From: an uncultured Bacteroidales bacterium
GTDB lineage: Bacteria; Bacteroidota; Bacteroidia; Bacteroidales; P3
Assembly: GCA_905234665.1 (NCBI GenBank)
Contig: CAJOIV010000023.1
Location: forward strand, 1 to 64,000
Reading direction: 5' to 3'
DNA length: 64,000 bases
Made by a program: the position numbers and the translations under genes. The notes below the pieces were generated by a model. That model saw nothing but the letters and a program-made list of their open reading frames with translations. It did no database searches and was not told where the DNA came from. Positions 35,265-42,392 of the stretch are shown here, piece by piece (position 1 is the stretch's first letter; each line of letters starts with the position of its first letter).

Positions 35265-36023
35265 ATGGACCCCTTTGTCATCCTTTCATACGCCCTCATC
35301 ATCGTCGGTATCCTCGTTTGGGTAGCCTTGCTTCCTTCTGGCAAGCGGTTCTCTCCCAAGACCCTCAACTATATCAATATCTTCGGTGGGGCCTTCCTCA
35401 TGGCCTCCTGCTTCATCAACCTCGTACCACACATGTTCCTCGGCGAGGGCGACTACCGTTTCGTGACCCCCAACCTCCATTTCAAGATTGCTGCCGCCGT
35501 CCTCGTCGGCTACCTTATCCAGCTCCTGCTTGAACAACTCACCCATGGCGCCGAGCATGGACACAACCACAAAGAGACCACATCTCACCAGCCTCTGGGT
35601 GGCCTTGTCATCGGACTCTGTATCCATGCCTTCCTCGAGGGCATGCCTCTCGTCGCCCCCGACGGCGACATCCACCAAGGCCTCCTCTATGGCATTGTCC
35701 TCCACAACATTCCCATCTCCCTTGTCCTGCTCTCCCTCTTTATGAACAACCGATATGGGTTCTGGCGGTCTTTCCTCCTGCTGGCGCTCTTCGCCGTCAT
35801 GACGCCTCTCGGCTCCCTATGCAATATCTTTCTCATTCCGCCCGACGAGACCCTGCAGGGCCTTATTATGGGCGTCGTGGTGGGCATCCTGCTGCACGTC
35901 TCTGTCAGCATCCTTTTCGACCACGACCACAACACATTCTCCTGGACCAAACTCACGCTTATTCTCATTGCCTTCGTGGCTGCCTATTTCACCCCAGGCT
36001 GTCCCGAGATATATCCTCTCTAA
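35265..36023 (+). CDS. ZIP-family metal ion transporter
   Basis: 252 residues from ATG 35265; a longer frame runs back through the SRP RNA and is rejected. Eight hydrophobic helices. The metal-path motifs of ZIP proteins are clear: a His-rich loop (HGAEHGHNHKETTSH) between helices 3 and 4, IGLCIHAFLEGMPL in helix 4 (HxxxEG), and GIVLHNIPISLVLL in helix 5 (HNxP). Probably imports zinc or a related divalent ion across the inner membrane. No promoter lies between it and the SRP RNA gene, so its mRNA may start at the SRP promoter. Confidence 0.92.
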   Translation: MDPFVILSYALIIVGILVWVALLPSGKRFSPKTLNYINIFGGAFLMASCFINLVPHMFLGEGDYRFVTPNLHFKIAAAVLVGYLIQLLLEQLTHGAEHGHNHKETTSHQPLGGLVIGLCIHAFLEGMPLVAPDGDIHQGLLYGIVLHNIPISLVLLSLFMNNRYGFWRSFLLLALFAVMTPLGSLCNIFLIPPDETLQGLIMGVVVGILLHVSVSILFDHDHNTFSWTKLTLILIAFVAAYFTPGCPEIYPL

Positions 36024-36035
36024 CAACAAGTGCTT

Positions 36036-37148
36036 ATGACAACTGTAGAAACCATAAAAGACCTCTTTACACGCCGCGATGCTTTGCGCAGATTTTTGAA
36101 GATTGACGACCTCACCGCTCAAGTCAACGAAGAAGAGAAAAAGACAGAATCCCCCGACTTCTGGGATGACCCCAAAGAAGCCCAGAAAGCCATGAAGACC
36201 CTCCAGTCGAAAAAGTCCTGGATCAACGCCTTCCGCGAGGTCGACAACTCCTGCGGCGACCTGCAGGTCCTCGCCGATTTCTTCGACAGCGGTGACGCCA
36301 CCGAGGAGGAGGTCATCGAGCAGATTGCCATCACCCAGCCTCTCGTCGAAGCCCTCGAGTTGAAGAATATGCTTCAAGGCGAGAGCGACCGCTTCGATGC
36401 CGTTCTCAGCATCAATGCCGGCGCCGGCGGCGTAGAGGCACAGGACTGGGCCGAGATGCTCATGCGTATGTATATCCGCTATGCTGAGACCCACAACTAC
36501 CGCGTGGCCATCTCCAACAGCCTCGACGGTGAAGGCGCGGGCATCAAGAGCGTCACCATGCAGATCGAGGGCGAGTTCGCCTTTGGCTACCTCAAGAGCG
36601 AGACTGGCGTCCACCGCCTCGTCCGCGTCAGCCCCTTCAACGCCCAAGGCAAACGTATGACCTCCTTCGCCTCTGTCAGCGTCACACCCCTCGTCGACGA
36701 CACCATCGAGGTGGTCGTCGACATGTCGCGCCTCAGTTGGGACACCTTCCGCAGTGGTGGGGCGGGCGGACAGAACGTCAACAAGGTGGAAAGCGGCGTG
36801 CGCCTGCGCTACCAGTACAAAGACCCCTACACCGGCGAGGAAGAGGAAATCCTCATCGAGAACACCGAGACCCGCGACCAGCCCAAAAACAAGGAGAATG
36901 CCATGCGACTGCTCCGCTCCCAACTCTATGAGCGCGAACTGCGGCACCGCATGGAAGAACAGGCCAAAATCAAGGCTTCCCAGAAGAAGATAGAGTGGGG
37001 TTCACAGATCCGCAGCTATGTCTTCGACGACCGCCGCGTCAAGGACCACCGCACCAACTACCAGACTGGCGACGTCACCGGTGTCATGGATGGCAAGATA
37101 GACAATTTCATCAAAGCATACCTCATGCAGTTCGGCGGTGCCGAATAA
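36036..37148 (+). CDS. prfB: Peptide chain release factor 2, in one uninterrupted frame
   Basis: 370 residues from ATG 36036 (GTG 36030 is in frame). RF2 reads UGA and UAA stop codons. Visible: SPDFWDDPKEAQKA in the N-terminal domain, the codon-recognition tripeptide SPF in RLVRVSPFNAQGKR, the catalytic SGGAGGQNVNKVES, and the C-terminal WGSQIRSYVFDDRRVKDHRT. In E. coli and many other bacteria a programmed +1 frameshift at an early UGA controls this gene; here the corresponding region (LRRFLKIDD) is read through with no stop, so that control seems absent. Confidence 0.95.
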   Translation: MTTVETIKDLFTRRDALRRFLKIDDLTAQVNEEEKKTESPDFWDDPKEAQKAMKTLQSKKSWINAFREVDNSCGDLQVLADFFDSGDATEEEVIEQIAITQPLVEALELKNMLQGESDRFDAVLSINAGAGGVEAQDWAEMLMRMYIRYAETHNYRVAISNSLDGEGAGIKSVTMQIEGEFAFGYLKSETGVHRLVRVSPFNAQGKRMTSFASVSVTPLVDDTIEVVVDMSRLSWDTFRSGGAGGQNVNKVESGVRLRYQYKDPYTGEEEEILIENTETRDQPKNKENAMRLLRSQLYERELRHRMEEQAKIKASQKKIEWGSQIRSYVFDDRRVKDHRTNYQTGDVTGVMDGKIDNFIKAYLMQFGGAE

Positions 37149-37155
37149 AATAGAA

Positions 37156-37179
37156 GAGGCCCGCCGTCAGGCGGGCCTC
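37156..37179. terminator. Bidirectional terminator hairpin
   Basis: Perfect 10-bp stem GAGGCCCGCC with GTCA loop, followed by a T-rich tail, between convergent prfB and the barrel gene at 37200. Stem core shared with 10341-10370. Confidence 0.85.
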
Positions 37180-37199
37180 TCTTTATCTTTTGACTTCTT

Positions 37200-38453
37200 T
37201 TAGTTCCTGAGTCGGAAAGCGGCTTTGGCATAGCGGCTGCTGCTCGGGTCGAAGTTGTAGATGATACCCACGTTCAGCAAGGGATATCCGTTGTTCATCA
37301 TCTCGTGGCCCCAGTTGAAACGCGGCGGCACCATGATATAGCGCCCGTCGGCATAGATGTCGAGACCGCGGCTGATATACCAGCGGGCCATCACACCGGC
37401 ATCCGCCTGCATGACGACAATCTTCTGGTCGAAACGCTTGATAAAACCAGCACCGGCGTAGGGGAGAATGCCGAGATGGCGGCCGCGGCGCATGCCACCG
37501 ATATTGACCACATTGAACATCAGGTCAGCCCTTCCGTTGAAGAAGGCGTAGGTGTAAGGTTCAGCGTCAAAGTTGGCGTTAAACTTCTTCTCCGTAGTGC
37601 CCTTCATAGCGGAGAGTCCGATGCGCACCGTCCACAGACTGCTGAAGTTGCGTCCGAAGGTGACGTCGGCATTCATACCCACGCGGTCCCAGGCGGTGAC
37701 CTCGGGACTCTGGACACCCATCACCGAGAAATTGGGACCGACACCGAGTCCGACAAACCAGTCGTAGTTCCACCCTCGCGACTCGCCGGGGATACTCTTG
37801 TGGTATGGGTCGTAATTGATGTCGTGCTTGATACCGAAGGTGATGTTGGTAAGTGTCGACAGTTTATGGTTGAAGTCGTAGTCCTGCGGCAGAATGAACA
37901 CTTTGCCTTCGAGGAACAGAGGCCAGGTCCTCATGGCAGGTGTGGGAATGCGGAACTCCAGATGTGCCCCGACGACAGCCATAAAGTCGGCATCGAAACG
38001 GTAGCCTGTAGTGTCGGCGTTATACAAGCCTGAAGGCGGTCTTATGCTGGTGTCGGCATCGTTGGGAAGCGGGATGTCGGTCCGATAGAGGAAGCCGAAT
38101 CCAATCATGGGATACACCGACACGACATTCTTGGCATGACGGGCACCGCTGATGGTGCCAATGGCATCCCACATGAAGTCGCAGTGTCCGTAATAGAATG
38201 ACGAGGGCAACTTCAGCGCATTCTCGGCACTCGCGGTACCGAAAGAGACGCGCATGGCCATATCCCTCAATATCCAGTTGCCGATGGTGGCCTCGGCGTT
38301 GAAGCCGGTGGACATTCCAGCATCGTTGCCGTACAACGTCACGCCGCCTCCAATCGAGAGAAACTGATTGTTGAAGAAGCGGGGGTCAATTCCCTGTGCG
38401 TTTGCCGCTATTGCAGCGGTAAGCATCATTAAGGTCAGTACTGTCTTTTTCAT
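37200..38453 (-). CDS. Exported outer-membrane beta-barrel-like protein
   Basis: 417 residues from ATG 38453 (MKKTVLTLMMLTAAIAANAQ signal peptide). The rest is a long series of amphipathic strands with many Gly, Tyr, Phe and Asn residues (FLSIGGGVTLYGNDAG, VVSVYPMIGFGFLYR, WFVGLGVGPNFSV, LGILPYAGAGFIKRF, YPLLNVGIIYNF). Its length would fit a 14-18-stranded barrel. I do not recognise a named family. It lies 76 bases downstream of tig on the same strand with no clear promoter between them, so it may be cotranscribed with that chaperone. Confidence 0.8.
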   Translation of the reverse strand: MKKTVLTLMMLTAAIAANAQGIDPRFFNNQFLSIGGGVTLYGNDAGMSTGFNAEATIGNWILRDMAMRVSFGTASAENALKLPSSFYYGHCDFMWDAIGTISGARHAKNVVSVYPMIGFGFLYRTDIPLPNDADTSIRPPSGLYNADTTGYRFDADFMAVVGAHLEFRIPTPAMRTWPLFLEGKVFILPQDYDFNHKLSTLTNITFGIKHDINYDPYHKSIPGESRGWNYDWFVGLGVGPNFSVMGVQSPEVTAWDRVGMNADVTFGRNFSSLWTVRIGLSAMKGTTEKKFNANFDAEPYTYAFFNGRADLMFNVVNIGGMRRGRHLGILPYAGAGFIKRFDQKIVVMQADAGVMARWYISRGLDIYADGRYIMVPPRFNWGHEMMNNGYPLLNVGIIYNFDPSSSRYAKAAFRLRN

Positions 38454-38529
38454 TCTTCGGGGCGGAATCACTCCGCGGATTTATTCGGTGTATATTTGTT
38501 TTATTCAGAAGTCTGCCTGCAAGGGTGAA

Positions 38530-39885
38530 TCAGCTCTTGGCGCGTTCGGCGAAGTCCTTTGCCGATATCTTTTCTGTCTCGGGTTTGGCCTGGGCATTGA
38601 AGAGGTCGAAGGTCTTGTTCACATAGAGGCGGTCGACAATCTGCTGCACGTTGGCGCGGTCGCTGGCGATGCTGCGAGCACTCTGTTCCAAACGCTCGTC
38701 TTGTTTTTTCTCGTCCTCGCCTTCCATGAGCGTGTCGTTCTTTTTGAGGATGCTCTTGATTTCGTCCACGATTTCGTTCTGGGTGGGCTCGATGCTCTGG
38801 ATTTTGTTGAGGGTGGCGTCGAGGATTTCCCACTTCAGCGAAGGAAGGTACTTGTCGTTCCATTCCTCGTCCAGTTTTTCGGCGGTGAGGTCTTTTTCGC
38901 CACGCGAGAGGATCCAGCGTTTCAGGAAAGCCTCGGGCATGGGGGCGTCGAAGTTGTCGAGGAGCTGCTTGCGCACCTGATTGACGTAAAGGATGTGGCA
39001 CTGCTCGTCGTTGGCCTCTTCAATCTGGCGGGCGACAGCCTTGCGGAAAGCGGCGGCGTCCTTGATGCCTTTGCCGGGGAACACCTTCTCGAAGAGTTCC
39101 TCGTTCATCTCGGCGGGGATGATGTGCGAGCAGCCGCTCAGCGTGAACTCCACGTCGGCCTTGAATTTCTTGGCGGCGGCATTATCGATGCGCAGGGCGC
39201 GCTCAAGTTCGGTGGTGGCGAAGGCTTTGGAGGGGTTGAAGACGATTTTGTCCTCGGCCTTGTGTCCGACGAAAAGCTGGTTCATTTCGGGATCTTTCAA
39301 CGTTGCAAGGTTGAAGGAGGTGAAGGTGCTCACGCCACCCTCTTTTTCTGTACCTTCTTTGGCCAACTCAACGACCTTGCCATAGACGAAGTCGCCTTCA
39401 CCGACGGTTTCAGGGGCTTCGAATTTTCCGAAACGACGGGTGATTTCGTTCACCTGGGTGTCGGTCTCCTTGGCGGTAACCTTGATGGAGCACAGCTTGG
39501 TGTCAATCTTCTCCCAGTCAATCTTCACTTCGGGCATCAACGCGGCATCGAACCAGAAGGTATAGTCGCCGCCCTTGTTGAAATCGGGTGCGCCATTCTT
39601 TTCCTCGTTGGCGAGAGGCGAGCCGATGAGGTCAAGTTTCTCATCGTCGATGTATTTATAGAGGGATTCGCCCATGAGGTTCTGCACGACATCGGCAGTG
39701 AGTGCCGATTTGTACATGCGCTGAATCAAACCCATGGGGGCCATACCCTTGCGGAAACCAGGGACCGTGGCTTTCTGGCGGTACTCTTTCAGTTGCTTCG
39801 CCACCTTCTCTGCATAGTCGCTTTCTGCAATTTCCATCTTGATACAGAGGTCCAAATCCCCGGTTTTTTCTCTTGTAATGTTCAT
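38530..39885 (-). CDS. tig: Trigger factor (ribosome-associated chaperone, peptidyl-prolyl isomerase)
   Basis: 451 residues from ATG 39885. N-terminal ribosome-binding domain with the signature ATVPGFRKGMAPMGLIQRMY (near residue 37), which contains the GFRKG loop that contacts the ribosome exit tunnel; a diverged FKBP-like domain around 150-240 (ETVGEGDFVYGKVVEL); and a helical C-terminal chaperone domain. The isomerase part departs from E. coli, as is usual in Bacteroidota. The start is supported by the promoter at 39936-39945; longer frames upstream are not translated from this promoter. Confidence 0.93.
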   Translation of the reverse strand: MNITREKTGDLDLCIKMEIAESDYAEKVAKQLKEYRQKATVPGFRKGMAPMGLIQRMYKSALTADVVQNLMGESLYKYIDDEKLDLIGSPLANEEKNGAPDFNKGGDYTFWFDAALMPEVKIDWEKIDTKLCSIKVTAKETDTQVNEITRRFGKFEAPETVGEGDFVYGKVVELAKEGTEKEGGVSTFTSFNLATLKDPEMNQLFVGHKAEDKIVFNPSKAFATTELERALRIDNAAAKKFKADVEFTLSGCSHIIPAEMNEELFEKVFPGKGIKDAAAFRKAVARQIEEANDEQCHILYVNQVRKQLLDNFDAPMPEAFLKRWILSRGEKDLTAEKLDEEWNDKYLPSLKWEILDATLNKIQSIEPTQNEIVDEIKSILKKNDTLMEGEDEKKQDERLEQSARSIASDRANVQQIVDRLYVNKTFDLFNAQAKPETEKISAKDFAERAKS

Positions 39886-39935
39886 TTTTGTAGTTAATTT
39901 GTTGGTTTTGTGTTTCTTCTTTATATAGTCCGAAA

Positions 39936-39945
39936 TGCAAAGATA
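39936..39945 (-). promoter_or_regulatory. -7 promoter element for tig (TATCTTTGCA)
   Basis: Minus-strand TATCTTTGCA preceded by an A-tract and GTTCG, about 50 bases before ATG 39885. Confidence 0.75.
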
Positions 39946-40040
39946 CGAACTTTTTTTAATATAATGTACATTTCGGAGAAAAATATTCTTTTTCTCTGCG
40001 CGATTCACATGCAATTCTGTTGGGGTGGGGGAGAGTCTCC

Positions 40041-41087
40041 TCAGTCCTGATACACGGCGGAGCCTTGCAGGACAAGTTTGCGCTGGCTGGCGAGGGACGA
40101 TTTTTGGGGGGGAGGGAGGATGAGTTTGCGGTTGGGCGGGGCGAGGAGGATGGGCGCAAAGCAACTGAGGAGTTCTTCCTTGAAGTTGGCCCGCTCTACA
40201 GGGGAGGAGGGATAGCGCGTGGATCGGAGCGAGTCGGCGTTGATGGTCCGTCCTTTCCTGTCGATGAACCAAGAGGCAACCACCTGCCAGTGACGGTCGC
40301 TGGCTGTGGGGGGCGCCAGGATGGGGCGTCGCCCGTAAGTGCCGACCGGCAGCACGGTGAGGCGCCCGCAGCTCATGACTTCATGGTCGAGTTCCGTCTC
40401 CTCTTTGCCAAGGAGGGTGAGTATCATGTACCTGAGGATATAGACGTTGCGCTGCCAGATAACCATGTCGGCCGAGGGACGTTGCGTGCGTCCTTGCGCT
40501 CCGGCGGACGTGGTCCATCCGAAGGCTTGTGCCAGGGCGGAACGGCTCTCCGGCGAGATATACTGGTGTTCCACAAGATTGTCGAGGGTCACCTTTGCCA
40601 CCTGCGACGACACCTCCGCCACGGGGGTGAAATGTTCCCTCAATTGCATGGTTTTGTGTCCGTGCAAGGGCACCTTCTTAGCGGCGATTGTTAGCGGCTG
40701 TTGAACGCTAACGCCAGACTCTGTGTCTGTGGCTGACCGCTGATTTTCCTCGAATGCCTGCATCTTCTCGCTGAAGCGCGTCAAGGCATCCAGGTATTCT
40801 GTGTAGAGATTCTCGGTGGGGGCTTGGTTATACTCTTGTCTTAAATACGTTATGCGCTCGGACATAGGAACCAATAGTCTGTCCATGGCAGCGCTGACTG
40901 AGATCCAAGAGGCTTCGGCATCACGCTCCCTTTCTCCATAGCGGACTTTCACGACAATATTGTCGTCTCCATCCAGCTCATAGAGTATGGATAACTTGTT
41001 GCTGTTCCGAGGTGTATTCACGCTGCAAAGATATGGAATTATTTCCATTATTAGCGCTAATATTGAGAAATATTTTTTCAGCGTCAT
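40041..41087 (-). CDS. Protein of unknown function
   Basis: Open frame of 348 codons from ATG 41087. The true start is uncertain: a good minus-strand promoter element (41024-41033) lies inside the frame at codons 19-22, so translation may begin at GTG 41021 or at the next ATG, 40886 (about 281 residues). No signal peptide or membrane helix in the downstream part. The region after residue 20 looks globular (NKLSILYELDGDDNIVVKVR), residues 60-115 look helical, and the C-terminus is rich in Pro and Leu (FAPILLAPPNRKLILPPP). No family recognised. It is divergent from the sigma-like gene at 41219 and could be functionally linked to it. Confidence 0.6.
   Translation of the reverse strand: MTLKKYFSILALIMEIIPYLCSVNTPRNSNKLSILYELDGDDNIVVKVRYGERERDAEASWISVSAAMDRLLVPMSERITYLRQEYNQAPTENLYTEYLDALTRFSEKMQAFEENQRSATDTESGVSVQQPLTIAAKKVPLHGHKTMQLREHFTPVAEVSSQVAKVTLDNLVEHQYISPESRSALAQAFGWTTSAGAQGRTQRPSADMVIWQRNVYILRYMILTLLGKEETELDHEVMSCGRLTVLPVGTYGRRPILAPPTASDRHWQVVASWFIDRKGRTINADSLRSTRYPSSPVERANFKEELLSCFAPILLAPPNRKLILPPPQKSSLASQRKLVLQGSAVYQD
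41024..41033 (-). promoter_or_regulatory. -7 promoter element inside the 5' part of the 40041-41087 frame (TATCTTTGCA)
   Basis: Perfect TATCTTTGCA on the minus strand. If it is used, the annotated N-terminal 20 residues are not made. Confidence 0.6.
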
Positions 41088-41185
41088 TCTACACGCCTTA
41101 TCAGCAGGGGTTTAGCGATGTGGATTTTTGTCTCAGCGGCGTTTCAACGTCTTGTAAAATGGGGAAATAGCAAAGGGTTAAGGTG

Positions 41186-41195
41186 TAATTTTGCA
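41186..41195 (+). promoter_or_regulatory. -7 promoter element for the sigma-like gene (TAATTTTGCA)
   Basis: TAATTTTGCA, 24 bases before ATG 41219. It lacks the upstream A-tract seen at the other promoters. Confidence 0.6.
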
Positions 41196-41218
41196 TCCTG
41201 AAATCAAAGCTGAAAATC

Positions 41219-41893
41219 ATGAACACTGTAATCAAGATTCACGAAGGCGAGCTGATGCTCCTCGATGCAAATGTTGCCGGCAGATACCGTCCGCTGAGCG
41301 ACTCCGACCTCTTTTCCGCTGTACGGTCAGGCGATCATGACGCGGCGGTTTTCCTTGTCTTCCACCGTTACGGCGTTGTGCTGTTGCGTCTGGCGGAGAG
41401 GTATGCCGACCGCGACTGCCGTGACCGCCTGGTAGCCGAACTGGTTTCCGAACTCTACTGTTACCTGCATCAAGTGGGTTGGATGAAAGCTCTTCCGCGC
41501 GATGTAGAGAAGGTGCGTGGATATCTCTATATCCTCGAGCGCAACCTGCTGCAGAAGATGAGAATGCGCGATTATGGCGTGCATGGGAGCTGTACCACAG
41601 TGACGATGGATGTTGTCGGAGAAATTCCATCGGAGGACCCTGCACGGCATACGGAGGAAAAGGATTATGTGGAGCGGATGCTGGAATGCCTGTCAGCGAC
41701 ACGTCGTTTTGCCCTCTGTAAGAGGTATGTGGAGGGGTACAAGTCGGCCGAGGTGGCGGAGATGCTTCCGGCATTCTGGGACTCTATAGGCGAAACTCAC
41801 CCTGTCCCGGTTCCTACCGGGGCCTATGTCGACAATATGGTAAGCCGTGCTACCCGGCAGATACGTGTGACTAATGGATATAGTCGCACTTAG
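41219..41893 (+). CDS. Sigma-70/ECF-like regulator, diverged
   Basis: 224 residues. Residues 28-120 have the pattern of sigma region 2 (LFSAVRSGDHDAAVFLVFHR, LVSELYCYLHQ, VRGYLYILERNLLQKMRMR). Residues 155-215 resemble region 4 (LECLSATRRFALCKRYVEGY, SAEVAEML, YVDNMVSRATRQIRV), but between the two helices of the expected helix-turn-helix there is an extra PAFWDSIGETHPVPVPTGA segment. It is therefore either an unusual extracytoplasmic-function sigma factor or a former one. No anti-sigma factor with a membrane helix is adjacent. Its 3' end overlaps the convergent gene at 41871 by 23 bases. Confidence 0.6.
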   Translation: MNTVIKIHEGELMLLDANVAGRYRPLSDSDLFSAVRSGDHDAAVFLVFHRYGVVLLRLAERYADRDCRDRLVAELVSELYCYLHQVGWMKALPRDVEKVRGYLYILERNLLQKMRMRDYGVHGSCTTVTMDVVGEIPSEDPARHTEEKDYVERMLECLSATRRFALCKRYVEGYKSAEVAEMLPAFWDSIGETHPVPVPTGAYVDNMVSRATRQIRVTNGYSRT

Positions 41894-42365
41894 CCAATGA
41901 GCACTCCACTACGGTGAAGTCGATGACCTGCCAGCAGTCCACGGCATTCCCATCGGCGTCTTTGGCGGGCGACCAATGGAAGGGCGCGTTCTTCACAACG
42001 TCAAGGGCTTTCTCTGCCAACTGTGGGAAAAGCTGGTTGTTGTAGACGGAAATGACGCGGTAGTTCCCGACCTCGCCGTTGCATGTGACCTGGAAGGCAA
42101 TGGATATCTTGAATATCATACCTGCGCCGCGGCCATCCTTGATGGGATGGAGGCGATAATAGTCTTTGAATGCGTCAAGGCCTTCGGTACATTGGGGAGT
42201 TGTGGCGGGACGGTCGTTTTTGCCCACGGCGACATCGAGCAGGGCGCCTTTGTCGACAGAATAGAGCGTTGTTCCGCAGAGGGCCAGAGAGTCGGTTTCC
42301 GACTGCGCCCATGTGGCGGGGAAGATGGCTGCGCAGAGCAGCAGGGTGACGAATATCTTCTTCAT
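41871..42365 (-). CDS. Exported TonB C-terminal-domain-like protein
   Basis: 164 residues. Signal peptide MKKIFVTLLLCAAIFPATWAQ, then a domain whose C-terminal half fits the TonB-C fold: ISIAFQVTCNGEVGNYRVIS, LAEKALDVVKNAPFHWSPAK, VDCWQVIDFTV. Proteins with only a signal peptide and this domain are common in Bacteroidota and their partners are generally unknown. It follows hppA by 27 bases on the same strand and is probably cotranscribed with it. It overlaps the convergent sigma-like gene by 23 bases. Confidence 0.75.
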   Translation of the reverse strand: MKKIFVTLLLCAAIFPATWAQSETDSLALCGTTLYSVDKGALLDVAVGKNDRPATTPQCTEGLDAFKDYYRLHPIKDGRGAGMIFKISIAFQVTCNGEVGNYRVISVYNNQLFPQLAEKALDVVKNAPFHWSPAKDADGNAVDCWQVIDFTVVECSLAKCDYIH

Positions 42366-42392
42366 GGTTTTCTAAAATTATTCTTGGTTCAT

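Noticed and set aside
38368-39897. 509-codon plus-strand frame opposite tig
   Set aside because: Shadow of tig; composition typical of antisense frames in GC-rich genes.
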